Assembly: GCF_017308015.1 (NCBI RefSeq)
Contig: NZ_JAFKFW010000002.1
Coordinates: 248,001 to 312,000, forward strand
From: Allobosea sp.
GTDB lineage: Bacteria > Pseudomonadota > Alphaproteobacteria > Rhizobiales > Beijerinckiaceae
Reading direction: 5' to 3'
Length of the DNA: 64,000 nt
The position numbers were made by a program, and so were the translations under genes. The notes below the pieces were generated by a model, which searched no databases, had not been told where the DNA came from, and saw nothing but the letters and a program-made list of their open reading frames with translations. Positions 18,956 to 27,433 of this stretch are shown here, piece after piece. Position 1 is the stretch's first letter, and every line of letters starts with the position of its first letter.

Positions 18956-19566
18956 CAGACCTTCCAGCTCGGGCGGATCGATAGCGCCCCATGCCAGCGA
19001 CGGATATTGACGAAATCCTCCGGCAGCGGGATGCGCGAGGCCTTCATGAAATCGATGGCGATGCCGGCAGTGATGTCCGCGACCGTCAGGGCCTCCCCGC
19101 AGATGAAGGGATTGGCCGCGAGCTGCAATTCGAGCAGCCAGAGATGGTCGTCCACCTGGTCGCGGTTGGCCGCGGCCCATTCCGGCACCTGGTCCTCCAG
19201 CTCGGCCATCGAGGGATGGCTGTGACGGAAGACGGCGGCGACGCTGGCGAAAAGGCCGAGCTCGACACGCCGGTTCCACATCTCAATCGTCGCCTGCTCC
19301 TTGGCATCGCGTCCGAAGAGCGGCGGTTCGGGATGCAGCGCCTCGATATACCGGCAGATCGCGATGGTCTCGGCCAGCGTCGTGCCGTCGTCGAGCTCGA
19401 GAACGGGGAGGCGCCGGGCGGGGTTGAGTTTGGCGAAGGCCTCGGTCCTGTGCTCCTTGCGGCCGATGTCGACCGGCACGAGTTCCGGCAGCGGGACATT
19501 CTTCTCGGCGAAGAAGATGCGAACCCGTCTTGGATTCGGCGCCCGCCCGCCATCGTAGAGCTTCAT
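18955..19566 (-). CDS. glutathione S-transferase family protein
   Basis: 203 residues, normal for GSTs. The N-terminal thioredoxin-like half has LYDGGRAPNPRRVRIFFAEK and the cis-Pro loop RRLPVLELDDG, then ETIAICRYIE, which binds the gamma-glutamyl group. The helical C-terminal half has ALTVADITAGIAIDF, the N-capping-box region. It resembles the bacterial branch of unassigned GSTs. It is first of the overlapped operon with two secreted paralogs and a glycosylase. The start before KLYDGG is chosen over an upstream ATG that adds only Arg/Gly residues. Confidence 0.88.
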   Translation of the reverse strand: MKLYDGGRAPNPRRVRIFFAEKNVPLPELVPVDIGRKEHRTEAFAKLNPARRLPVLELDDGTTLAETIAICRYIEALHPEPPLFGRDAKEQATIEMWNRRVELGLFASVAAVFRHSHPSMAELEDQVPEWAAANRDQVDDHLWLLELQLAANPFICGEALTVADITAGIAIDFMKASRIPLPEDFVNIRRWHGALSIRPSWKV

Positions 19567-19660
19567 CAGATGCCTCCGTCTGCCGCCGTACCCGATCACG
19601 GTCCGCGCCGGAAGGTCAACCGGATTGCCGGCACTTCATGACGCGAGCATGGCGGACGCT

Positions 19661-20212
19661 TCAGCGTGGATGGCTGCGGCGCCAGGCTTCCGGGCGCTCG
19701 AACTGCGTCGCCCAGATGCCGCGGCCAGCAGTCCGTGCTTCGTCCTCCTCGGCGCGATAGGCACCGTAGGAGACCGCATGGCCGTCCCGCACCAGCGTCG
19801 CGTTGATGTCGGTATCGCCCTGTCGGCAGCGCGCAAGACCGCGGCCGTAGCGGTCGGCCTTGCCGATCTCGCAACGCGTCGCACCGCGCGCCAGCATCGC
19901 CTGCAAGGCACGCCGCGCCTCGCGCCCGCAGGCCACCGACCTGCCATCGCGCGCAGTGCAGCTCTGGCGATACTCGGGCGCGTCGATGCCTTCCAGCCGT
20001 AACTCCTCGCCGAGCAGCCGCACCGAATCGCCGTCGATCGCCTGAGCCGCGCCGACGAGCTCCCGCGCTGGGCCGAGGCGATATTGCAGGATCGCGCCGG
20101 CAAGGCCGAGAAAGCCGAGCAGGCCGAGCGCCACGACGAAGTCGACCGGCCGGCCGACGCGACGCCAGCCGAAGGGTCCATAGCGGGAGCGGCCGAATCC
20201 GAAGGGAGCCAT
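19661..20212 (-). CDS. membrane-anchored thermonuclease (SNase-like) family protein
   Basis: 183 residues. An N-terminal hydrophobic segment (about 23-42) should anchor it to the inner membrane or export it. The staphylococcal-nuclease-like core shows IDGDSVRL, then RLEGIDAPE (equivalents of R35, D40 and E43) and ADRYGRGLARC (equivalent of R87), so catalytic residues appear intact for Ca-dependent phosphodiester cleavage. Two extra Cys in the middle (SCTARD and VACG) are common in this bacterial branch. It is divergent from the histidine kinase gene, whose start may lie within 30-90 bases. Confidence 0.82.
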   Translation of the reverse strand: MAPFGFGRSRYGPFGWRRVGRPVDFVVALGLLGFLGLAGAILQYRLGPARELVGAAQAIDGDSVRLLGEELRLEGIDAPEYRQSCTARDGRSVACGREARRALQAMLARGATRCEIGKADRYGRGLARCRQGDTDINATLVRDGHAVSYGAYRAEEDEARTAGRGIWATQFERPEAWRRSHPR

Positions 20213-20299
20213 CAGGAAGAGCTTAACGATTTGGTGTCCATGATGGCGAGCCGGACCCTGCATGCCGCAGGGCCCGAACGAGGATACACGCTCTCGATC

Positions 20300-21817
20300 A
20301 TGGCGGAAGTGACGGCCGAACAGGTGCAGCGCGGGCGCGGACCCGACCCCTCGGCCGTGGCGCGCCGGAAGCTGGTCACGCGCGAGGTCAAGTCGGCGCG
20401 CGAGCGGCTGACCTCGTCGACGGGTCTGGAGCGCGCATTCGACAACGAATTGCTGCGCGTCTTCGCGCAATACCGGATCGCAGGCTCTGCCGGCACTCTC
20501 GTTCTGGTGCTCAGCATCGCCGCGGCCGCCTGCCTCTGGCTGCCCACCGCGCTCGTCGCGGTCTGGAGTGGCGCGGTGCTGCTGACGACGATGATCATCG
20601 TGCTGATGGCCCGGCGCTTTCTGGCGAAGGCCGCCAGCGAGGTCCGGCTGAAACTCTGGCGCCGGCTCTTCGCTCTCGCAGAGGGCATGCATGGTCTCGC
20701 CTGGTCGTTGCTGCTGCTCCTGTTCGTCCCGGTGGATGCGCCCGGCGCCAAGGTCTTCGTCACCACCGCTCTGCTGATCGTCAGCGCACTCACCGTCATG
20801 CTCTCGGCGACGATCCCAATCGCGGTCTATGCGGGGCTGAGCCCCATCATCCTCGGGATCATGGTGTTCTTCTGGGACCGGCGCGACATCGACAGCGTGA
20901 CCATGGCGCTCATGGCCGCCTCGGCCCAACTCTTCTTCATCTTCCTCGCCAACCGCCTCTATGCGAGTTCGGTCGCGTCGATCGTATTCAGGGCCGAGAA
21001 AGACGCGCTGATCGCAGAGCTGGAAACTGCCAACGCCAATTCGGACGAAGCCCGCCGCAAGGCGGAGGAAGCCAATCTCGCGAAGTCGCGTTTCCTCGCG
21101 ACGATGAGCCATGAACTGCGCACGCCACTCAACGCCATCCTCGGCTTTTCCGAGGTGATGAAGAACGAGATCTTCGGCGGACATGCCAACGCCGCGTACA
21201 AGGAGTATTCGGCCGATATCCACGGCTCGGGCCAGCACCTGCTCAACCTGATCAACGAGATCCTCGACCTCTCGCGCATCGAGGCCGGCAAATACGAGCT
21301 GAACGAGGAGGCCCTGTCCCTGCCCAGCATCGTCGACGATTGCCAGCACATGCTGGCGCTGCGCGCCAAGGCCAAGGGCCAGAGCATCCGGGCGCTGGCC
21401 GAACCCGACCTGCCGCGCGTCTGGGCCGATGAGCGCGCGATCCGGCAGGCCGTGCTCAACGTGCTCTCGAACGCGATCAAGTTCACGCCGCAGGGCGGCG
21501 AGATCACGATCAAGGTCGGCTGGACCGCGACAGGCGGGCAGTATGTCTCCGTCACCGATACCGGCCCCGGCATCCCCGCGAACGAGATTCCGATCGTGAT
21601 GCAGAGCTTCGGACGCGGATCCCTTGCGATCAAGACGGCCGAGCAGGGCTCGGGGCTGGGCCTGCCGATCGTCAAGGGGTTGATCGACCTGCATGGCGGC
21701 GGCTTCCACCTCAAGTCCAGGCCGCGCGCCGGCACCGAAGTCACGATCACGCTGCCGGCGGAGCGCGTGATGGACACGCTCGCCGCCCTGCCCGAGCCGA
21801 ATACGCGGGCCGCGTGA
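20300..21817 (+). CDS. membrane sensor histidine kinase
   Basis: 505 residues from the ATG before AEVTAEQVQ. ATGs at 20240 and 20243 are alternatives, and none has a strong Shine-Dalgarno. Residues about 60-215 hold several hydrophobic segments without a large periplasmic domain, so signals are probably intramembrane or cytoplasmic. A short coiled coil precedes the HisKA motif MSHELRTPLNAILGFSEV with phospho-acceptor H271. The ATPase domain has the N box (NVLSNAIKF), G1 (DTGPGIP) and G2 (GSGLGLPI). No response regulator is adjacent, so the partner is unknown. The alphaproteobacterial PdhS/DivJ-like kinase group is the nearest I recognise. Confidence 0.87.
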   Translation: MAEVTAEQVQRGRGPDPSAVARRKLVTREVKSARERLTSSTGLERAFDNELLRVFAQYRIAGSAGTLVLVLSIAAAACLWLPTALVAVWSGAVLLTTMIIVLMARRFLAKAASEVRLKLWRRLFALAEGMHGLAWSLLLLLFVPVDAPGAKVFVTTALLIVSALTVMLSATIPIAVYAGLSPIILGIMVFFWDRRDIDSVTMALMAASAQLFFIFLANRLYASSVASIVFRAEKDALIAELETANANSDEARRKAEEANLAKSRFLATMSHELRTPLNAILGFSEVMKNEIFGGHANAAYKEYSADIHGSGQHLLNLINEILDLSRIEAGKYELNEEALSLPSIVDDCQHMLALRAKAKGQSIRALAEPDLPRVWADERAIRQAVLNVLSNAIKFTPQGGEITIKVGWTATGGQYVSVTDTGPGIPANEIPIVMQSFGRGSLAIKTAEQGSGLGLPIVKGLIDLHGGGFHLKSRPRAGTEVTITLPAERVMDTLAALPEPNTRAA

Positions 21818-21908
21818 ACGCCAGCGCCCGAATCTCGCCTCATCACCCGGCGACACCCTGTCGGCGTCTCCTTCAGACTTTTTCTCCAGCCTCTCGGACC
21901 ATCGGACC

Positions 21909-23027
21909 ATGAACCGGAAAACGCGCGTCGCCGTGCTCTATGGGGGAAAGTCGGGCGAGCATGAGGTTTCGCTGAAGTCGGCGGCCTCCGTCCTGCGCCA
22001 TATCGACCGCGACCGGTTCGAGCCCGTGCCGGTCAGCATCGACAAGCAGGGCCGCTGGCAATGCCACGACCTGCGCCGGATCGAGGGAGCCAATACCGAG
22101 AGCCTGCAAATCCCGGCCGATTCACCTGCAATCCGGCTGGAGCCGCAAGGCGGGCGCACCGCAATCCTGCCCGCGGACAGCGCGGCGCCGGCCATCGCGC
22201 CGGTCGATGTCGTGTTTCCTGTGATCCATGGCCCGCTCTGCGAGGACGGCGCTATGCAGGGCCTGCTCGAACTCGTCGGTGCGGCCTATGTCGGCTCCGG
22301 CGTGCTGGCCTCGGCGGTCGGCATGCACAAGGACATCGCCAAGCGGCTGGCGGCGCTCGCCGGCCTGCCGGTCGCGCCTTATCTCGCCCTGTCGCGGCGC
22401 GACTGGCGCCGCGATCCGGAGGGGTCTGCGAAAGCTGCCGAGGGGCGGCTCACGCTCCCCGTCTTCGTCAAGCCCTGCAACATGGGCTCGAGCGTCGGCG
22501 TCCATAAGGTCAAGCGCTGGGAGGATCTCTACGCAGCCCTCACGGACGCCTTCCAGTACGACACCAAGGTGCTGATCGAGCAGGGCATCGACGCCCGCGA
22601 GATCGAGGTCGCGGTGCTCGACGGCGATCCGCCGGTGGCAAGCGTCGCCAGCGAGCTGAATGCCGGCCCGCAACACGAGTTCTATTCCTACGAGGCCAAA
22701 TATCTCGACCAGGACGGCGCCAGCGTCGACCTGCCGGCCAAGCTCGATGCCGAGCAGATGGCGCGCGTGCGCCAGCTCGCGATCGACGCCTTCCTCGCGC
22801 TGGAATGCAGCGGCTTGGCGCGGGTCGACTTCTTTCTCGACCGCCAGAGCGGCGCCTTCTACTTCAACGAGATCAACACGCTGCCGGGGTTCACCACCAT
22901 CAGCATGTATCCGAAGATGATGGAGGCTTCCGGCCTGCCCTACTCCGCCCTCATCACCCGCCTGATCGAGCTGGCGCAGGAACGCCATGCAGAGCGGGCG
23001 GCCTTGAAGACGGACTACGAGGGTTAG
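21909..23027 (+). CDS. ddlA: D-alanine--D-alanine ligase
   Basis: 372 residues, the DdlA size. N-terminal VLYGGKSGEHEVSLKSAASV and the ATP-grasp blocks FVKPCNMGSSVGV and FYFNEINTLPGFTTISMYPK are diagnostic. It joins two D-Ala for the peptidoglycan stem in the cytosol. It is away from the mur/fts cluster, as ddlA paralogs often are, so a separate ddlB elsewhere is likely. The stop codon overlaps the stop of the convergent cobT (shared TTAG). Confidence 0.94.
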   Translation: MNRKTRVAVLYGGKSGEHEVSLKSAASVLRHIDRDRFEPVPVSIDKQGRWQCHDLRRIEGANTESLQIPADSPAIRLEPQGGRTAILPADSAAPAIAPVDVVFPVIHGPLCEDGAMQGLLELVGAAYVGSGVLASAVGMHKDIAKRLAALAGLPVAPYLALSRRDWRRDPEGSAKAAEGRLTLPVFVKPCNMGSSVGVHKVKRWEDLYAALTDAFQYDTKVLIEQGIDAREIEVAVLDGDPPVASVASELNAGPQHEFYSYEAKYLDQDGASVDLPAKLDAEQMARVRQLAIDAFLALECSGLARVDFFLDRQSGAFYFNEINTLPGFTTISMYPKMMEASGLPYSALITRLIELAQERHAERAALKTDYEG

Positions 23028-24055
23028 TCCTTCCGCGCGACCTGCGCCTGCTCGAAGGTCGCCATACCGGAATGCACCGCTGCCGCCGCCTTGACGAGGC
23101 CGGCGGCCAGTGCCGCGCCAGAGCCTTCGCCCAGCCGCATGTCCAATGCCAGCAGCGGCACCTTGCCGAGGCGGGCGAGCACGTCGGCATGGGCGCCCTC
23201 GAACGAAAGATGGCCGGCGATGCAGTGGTCGATCGTCGAAGGCTCGATCGCGTGCAGGATCGCGGCAGCGGCCGTCACGACATAGCCGTCGAGGATCACC
23301 GGAATGCGCTGCGAACGTGCGGCGATGATGGCGCCGCAGATTGCCGCGACCTCGCGTCCGCCGAGACGGCGCAACACTTCAAGCGGGTCCTTGAGATGGG
23401 CGCGGTGCAGGGCAAGGCCCGCCTCAACCGCCGCAACCTTGCGCTTCAGGCCCTCGTCGTCGATGCCGGTGCCGCGCCCGCACCAATGCGCGGCATCGCC
23501 GCCATAGAGCGCGGCATAGATCGCGGCTGCAGAGGTGGTATTGCCTATGCCCATCTCGCCGAGGCAGAGCAGGTCGGTGCCGCCGACGAGTGCTTCCATG
23601 CCGAAGGCCATGGTGGCGACGCAGGCGCGCTCGTCGAGCGCATCGCCCTGCGTGAAATCGCCGGTCGGCAGGTCGAGCGCCAGGTCGAAGACCTTGAAGC
23701 CGAGATCATAGGCCGCACAGATCTGGTTGATTGCAGCGCCGCCGGCGGCAAAATTCTCCAGCATCTGGCGCGTCACCGCCTGCGGATAGGCTGACACGCC
23801 CTGCGCGACCACGCCATGATTGCCGGCAAAGACACAGACCAGCGGCCGATCGACCGCGGGCTTCGCCTTGCCCTGCCAGGCGGCAAGCCATTCGGCGATC
23901 TCCTCCAAGCGGCCGAGGCTGCCGGCCGGCTTGGTGAGGTTGGCATCGCGGGCGCGCACCGCGTTTGCGGCTTCCATGTCGGGGCCTGGCATCGCGGCGA
24001 TGAGGTCGCGGATATCGTCGAAGGGCAATCCGGAGGCGGCCATGGTCAAATCCAT
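23024..24055 (-). CDS. cobT: nicotinate-nucleotide--dimethylbenzimidazole phosphoribosyltransferase
   Basis: 343 residues. LTKPAGSLGRLEEIAEWLA and FAGNHGVVAQGVSAYPQ near the N-terminus, GEMGIGNTTSAAA in the middle and DMRLGEGSGAALA near the C-terminus with the catalytic glutamate define CobT. It makes alpha-ribazole phosphate for the lower ligand of cobalamin. It is divergent from cobS, the next step of the nucleotide-loop pathway, with about 70 bases between them; that gap is too short for a cobalamin riboswitch. Starts at 24073 or 24043 are also possible. Confidence 0.94.
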   Translation of the reverse strand: MDLTMAASGLPFDDIRDLIAAMPGPDMEAANAVRARDANLTKPAGSLGRLEEIAEWLAAWQGKAKPAVDRPLVCVFAGNHGVVAQGVSAYPQAVTRQMLENFAAGGAAINQICAAYDLGFKVFDLALDLPTGDFTQGDALDERACVATMAFGMEALVGGTDLLCLGEMGIGNTTSAAAIYAALYGGDAAHWCGRGTGIDDEGLKRKVAAVEAGLALHRAHLKDPLEVLRRLGGREVAAICGAIIAARSQRIPVILDGYVVTAAAAILHAIEPSTIDHCIAGHLSFEGAHADVLARLGKVPLLALDMRLGEGSGAALAAGLVKAAAAVHSGMATFEQAQVARKD

Positions 24056-24125
24056 CACGCGAGGGCGCCGCATCAGCGCATCAGCGTGGCGGCAGGATTG
24101 ACGCTGCTGCTATAGGGTCGGGAGC

Positions 24126-25004
24126 GTGAAGACAATCGAGCGAGACGACGCGGCAGGCATGGCAGAGGCTGAAACCACGAGCGGGTCGCCCCCGCCGGAC
24201 TGGCCGGGCTGGGGAATCGCGACCGCGATCTGCCTGCGCTTCTGGTCGCGCCTGCCCGTGCCGCTGCTGCCCGGGGAGACGGACGGCCATGCGCTTCCCG
24301 ATTTTCGGGAGGTGCCGCGCGCCCTGCCCTTCGCCGCGCTCATCATCGCCACTCCAGCCGCGCTGACCGCGCTGGGCGCCGGCCTTGCCGGCCTGAGCGG
24401 CTTCGTCGTCGCGGCACTGGCGCTGACCGCCCTCGCATTGACCACCGGCGCCTTCCATGAGGACGGGCTGGCCGACACCGCTGACGGACTGTTCGGCGGG
24501 CATACGCTCGAGCGGCGGCTGGATATCATGAAGGACAGCCGTATCGGCTCCTATGGCGCGCTGGCGCTGGGGCTGTCGTTGCTGCTGCGGGCGAGCCTGA
24601 TCGCCATGATCCTCGACCGCTCCGGCGCCTGGGCGGCGGCGGCGGCGTTGCTCGTCGCGGCGCCATGGTCGCGCGCCGAAGGGCTTTTCATGCTGGCCAC
24701 GCAGCCGGCGGCGCGCAGCAGCGGCGCGGCTGCGGCCGTCGGCCAACCAACCGTGCCGACCGCACGGATCGCACTGGGCTTGAGTCTCTTCCTCGCGACC
24801 GGGATCGGGCTCGCGGCGGAACTGCCAATCACCGGGTTGCTGATCGGTTTCGCGTTGGCGCATGGCGCGGCTGCCGTACTGTCACGCACGGCGCGACGGC
24901 TCATCGGCGGGCAGACGGGCGACATCCTCGGGGCGGCACAGCAGCTCGCCGAGATCGCGATCTATCTGGGCCTTGCACTGGCGCTCGGATGGGGTGGGCG
25001 ATGA
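24126..25004 (+). CDS. cobS: adenosylcobinamide-GDP ribazoletransferase (cobalamin synthase)
   Basis: 292 residues with multiple membrane segments. The motif DGLADTADGLFGGHTLERRL (about 116-135) supplies the Mg-binding Asp residues, followed by IMKDSRIGSYGALAL. It joins AdoCbi-GDP and alpha-ribazole in the inner membrane, the final step of cobalamin assembly. The frame opens with GTG, with AGGG 8 nt upstream; an ATG 33 bases later is an alternative. Its TGA overlaps the DUF1289 start. Confidence 0.93.
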   Translation: MKTIERDDAAGMAEAETTSGSPPPDWPGWGIATAICLRFWSRLPVPLLPGETDGHALPDFREVPRALPFAALIIATPAALTALGAGLAGLSGFVVAALALTALALTTGAFHEDGLADTADGLFGGHTLERRLDIMKDSRIGSYGALALGLSLLLRASLIAMILDRSGAWAAAAALLVAAPWSRAEGLFMLATQPAARSSGAAAAVGQPTVPTARIALGLSLFLATGIGLAAELPITGLLIGFALAHGAAAVLSRTARRLIGGQTGDILGAAQQLAEIAIYLGLALALGWGGR

Positions 25005-25177
25005 GCGGCGCCTCGACGCCCTGCGTCAAAATCTGCGTGATCGATCCCGTGACCAAACTCTGCGAGGGCTGCGGCCGGACACTCACCGAGATCGCGCGAT
25101 GGGGTCGGTTGAGCGAGGCCGAGCGATTGGCGATCATGGCGGCGCTGCCGAAGCGATTGGCCGACCGCCAAAGCTAA
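25001..25177 (+). CDS. DUF1289 small Cys-rich protein
   Basis: 58 residues. The pattern is CVKICxID, then CEGCGRTLTEIARWGRLSEAE, the signature of DUF1289 with four Cys that probably bind a metal. Its ATG overlaps the cobS stop (ATGA), so it is translationally coupled. The role is unknown; many alphaproteobacteria carry a copy beside unrelated housekeeping genes. It is too short to be seen as a separate gene without the Cys pattern, but the codon frame is clean and distinct from cobS. Confidence 0.88.
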   Translation: MSGASTPCVKICVIDPVTKLCEGCGRTLTEIARWGRLSEAERLAIMAALPKRLADRQS

Positions 25178-25180
25178 AAG

Positions 25181-25663
25181 TCAGTCCTCAGCCGCACCGG
25201 CCAGATCGGCCAGCGCATCCCCGGTCAGGCGATAGAACACCTTCGTCGGATGGGTGGCAGCACCGAGGCCGTCATAGAAGCGCAGCAGTGCCGCGTCGTC
25301 CGCATCGGCCGTCCAGTCGATCCGATGGTGGCCCCGTTCCAGCGCGAGTTCCGCCAGCGCCACCATGAGCTTCCGGCCGAGCCCGGCACCGCGCGCGGCG
25401 TCGGCGACGTAAATCTCCTTCAGGAAGAAACCGGTCTTCAGGCCCGGCCCCGGATAAAGATTGCAGGCCGCAGCGAAGCCGAGCACGGCCTCGCCCTTCA
25501 TCACAATGAGAATGTCGACTCCCGCCGGCAAGGTCGCAAGCCCGGCGAGAATCTCGGCCGGTGTCGGGCACGGCACGCTGTAATGACCCTGCATCTCGAC
25601 CATCAGCGCGGTGAGCGCCTTGTGGTCCTCGGGCCGCAGCAGCCGGATCGTGATCGCATTCAT
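25181..25663 (-). CDS. GNAT family N-acetyltransferase
   Basis: 160 residues from the ATG before NAITIRLLRPED. The acetyl-CoA loop is ARGAGLGRKLMVALAELAL (about 92-110), and FFLKEIYVADAARG is the preceding strand. The C-terminal WTADADDAALLRFYDGLGA is the usual GNAT motif B. The substrate is unknown. It lies only 3 bases from the convergent DUF1289 gene and 13 bases after the TauE/SafE gene start region on the same strand, suggesting an operon with the exporter. Confidence 0.87.
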   Translation of the reverse strand: MNAITIRLLRPEDHKALTALMVEMQGHYSVPCPTPAEILAGLATLPAGVDILIVMKGEAVLGFAAACNLYPGPGLKTGFFLKEIYVADAARGAGLGRKLMVALAELALERGHHRIDWTADADDAALLRFYDGLGAATHPTKVFYRLTGDALADLAGAAED

Positions 25664-25676
25664 GGCTGCGCGCACT

Positions 25677-26555
25677 TCAATGGATGAGCGACCAGACGAA
25701 ACGGCTCGCGACCACGAGCAGGAACAGTCCGAAAGCGATCTCGAGACGACGCTTCGAGAGCCGATGCGCCAGCCGTGCACCGATCGGGGCGGTCCAGATC
25801 GAGGTCGGGATGAACAGGATCATGCCGATCAGCGAGACATAGCCGAGCGAGAGCGGCGGCAGCGTCCCCAGGGCCATCTGCGGCCAGCCCGCATAGATGA
25901 AGCCGACCGCGCCGGGGATCGAGATCAGCACGCCAAGCCCCGAGGAGGTCGCGACGGCCTGATGGATCGGCCGGCCGTAGAAGGTCATGAACAGGCTGGA
26001 GAGCTGGCCGCCGCCGATCCCCATCAACGCCGAGAGTACGCCGATGATACCGCCATAGACGACCATCAGCGGCTTGCCGGGCATGTCCTCGCCGAATTTC
26101 CAGCGATCGGCGGCGAAGAGCAGGCGGAGCGCCGAGATGGTGGCGACGGCGACGAAGACGATCTTGAAGAGGTCGGCCGGAGCGAAGCGGGCAATCCAGC
26201 TGCCGGCGAGCACGCCGACGACCACCGGAACCGCCCAGACCTTGAGGATCGACAAATCGACCAGTCCCTTGGCGCGGTGAGCGTTGAAGGAGCGAATCGA
26301 GGTGGGGATGATGATCGCGAGCGAGGTGCCGACGCTGAGCGGCATGCGAACCTCTTCCGCCACGCCGATGACGCGGAAGATCTCGTAGAGAACCGGCACG
26401 ATGACCGCGCCGCCGCCGACGCCGAAGACGCCGGCCAGAAGGCCGGTGACTGCGCCGGCCAGCACAAGCGAGACGGCGAGGAAGGCGAGATCGCCTATGG
26501 GAATGCCTGCAAACATGAAGAGAGATCCGATGAAGCCGCCCGATCTCTCGGTCAT
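25677..26555 (-). CDS. TauE/SafE family sulfite/anion exporter
   Basis: 292 residues with eight or so hydrophobic segments. Two repeats carry the family pattern: GLLAGVFGVGGGAVIVPVL in the first half and GVLSALMGIGGGQLSS in the second. These permeases export sulfite, sulfoacetate or similar organosulfur anions. A later Met (start 26516, before FAGIPIGDLAF) is an equally plausible start. It is upstream of the GNAT gene on the same strand. No sulfonate genes are nearby, so the anion is undetermined. Confidence 0.88.
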   Translation of the reverse strand: MTERSGGFIGSLFMFAGIPIGDLAFLAVSLVLAGAVTGLLAGVFGVGGGAVIVPVLYEIFRVIGVAEEVRMPLSVGTSLAIIIPTSIRSFNAHRAKGLVDLSILKVWAVPVVVGVLAGSWIARFAPADLFKIVFVAVATISALRLLFAADRWKFGEDMPGKPLMVVYGGIIGVLSALMGIGGGQLSSLFMTFYGRPIHQAVATSSGLGVLISIPGAVGFIYAGWPQMALGTLPPLSLGYVSLIGMILFIPTSIWTAPIGARLAHRLSKRRLEIAFGLFLLVVASRFVWSLIH

Positions 26556-26618
26556 TTGGCCAGCGGGGGCAAGACGCCCTCCGCATAGCCGTTGCGTGAA
26601 TTGCGGTCTGCGGCCGCT

Positions 26619-27341
26619 TTAGCCGCGCCCGGTATCGAAGATCGGCGCGAAGCCGCCGTAGACGACGCGCTTACCGTCGAAGGGCATCTCGAGCTGCGCC
26701 ATGCGCGAGTCCGCCATCATCTTGCTCCAGGCGGCGGCGCGCACTTCCCTGGAGGGCCACTCGACCCAGCTGAACACCACCGTCTCGCCGGCTTCGGCCT
26801 TCACCGCCCCCTTGAAATCGGTGAGCTTGCCGTCGGGCACGTCGTCACCCCAGGCGTCGACGACGCGACGGGCGCCGTATTCCTTGAACAATGCGGCATG
26901 TCCGGCAGAGAAATCGCGATAATCCGCCTTGCGGTCATCGGGCACGGCGACGAGGACGCCATCGATATAGCCCATCGCACCGCCCTCGCCTTCGTCGAGA
27001 ATCGGGGCGAAGCCGCCATAGATCATGCGCTTGCCGTCGAAGGGCATCTCCTCGCCCATCGCCTTCATGCGGGGATCGCTCATGATCTTCTGGTTGGCGG
27101 CGTCGCGCGTCGCCCGGTCGGGATATTCGAACCAGGAGAAGACCACGACCTCGTCCGGCGTCGCCTTCACCGCCCCCTTGAAATCCGTCACCTTGCCGTC
27201 CGGGACATCGTCGCCCCAGGTCTCGACATGGCGCCGGACGCCGAACTCCTGGAACAGCGGCGCCGCATCGGCAGCCTGCTTGCGATATGCCTCCTTGTTC
27301 GCGGCGGGAACCGCCAGGACGAAACCCTCGACGTAAGCCAT
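26619..27341 (-). CDS. tandem-duplicated DUF1428 protein
   Basis: 240 residues made of two near-identical DUF1428 domains (about 1-118 and 122-240). Each repeats YxxGxxxAVP, then RRxVxxWGDDVPDGKxTDFKGAVKA, VVFSW and MPFDGKRxxYGGFAPI. DUF1428 is a ferredoxin-like alpha/beta-barrel dimer fold of about 117 residues, so the fusion may fold as an internal dimer. The two halves remain very similar even at DNA level, implying recent in-frame duplication. It follows a DUF899 gene in an ArsR-led cluster and has a 12-bp palindrome 47 bases upstream. Confidence 0.88.
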   Translation of the reverse strand: MAYVEGFVLAVPAANKEAYRKQAADAAPLFQEFGVRRHVETWGDDVPDGKVTDFKGAVKATPDEVVVFSWFEYPDRATRDAANQKIMSDPRMKAMGEEMPFDGKRMIYGGFAPILDEGEGGAMGYIDGVLVAVPDDRKADYRDFSAGHAALFKEYGARRVVDAWGDDVPDGKLTDFKGAVKAEAGETVVFSWVEWPSREVRAAAWSKMMADSRMAQLEMPFDGKRVVYGGFAPIFDTGRG

Positions 27342-27387
27342 TGCATGTCTCCTTGCCGGCGACCGCCGGTGGCGGCCGCATCAAAAT

Positions 27388-27399
27388 GTTGATATCAAC
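27388..27399. promoter_or_regulatory. perfect palindrome, candidate operator before DUF1428 gene
   Basis: GTTGATATCAAC is a perfect 12-bp palindrome, 47 bases upstream of the DUF1428 start and 35 bases before the DUF899 stop on the same strand. It is AT-rich against a GC-rich background. It differs from the ArsR-type inverted repeat at 29066. A dimeric repressor site is inferred from symmetry alone. Confidence 0.4.
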
Positions 27400-27433
27400 T
27401 CGATAGACCCGGAACGGGCCCGCAAAGCCACCG

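Noticed and set aside
19661-21910. Very long open frame on the minus strand through the histidine kinase region
   Set aside because: It is antisense to a clear kinase gene; only its 3' end (19661-20212) is a real gene, the thermonuclease. High GC produces such mirror frames.
24056-24125. Cobalamin riboswitch between cobT and cobS
   Set aside because: The gap of about 70 bases is too short for a B12 riboswitch (about 200 nt) and I saw no B12-box-like sequence.
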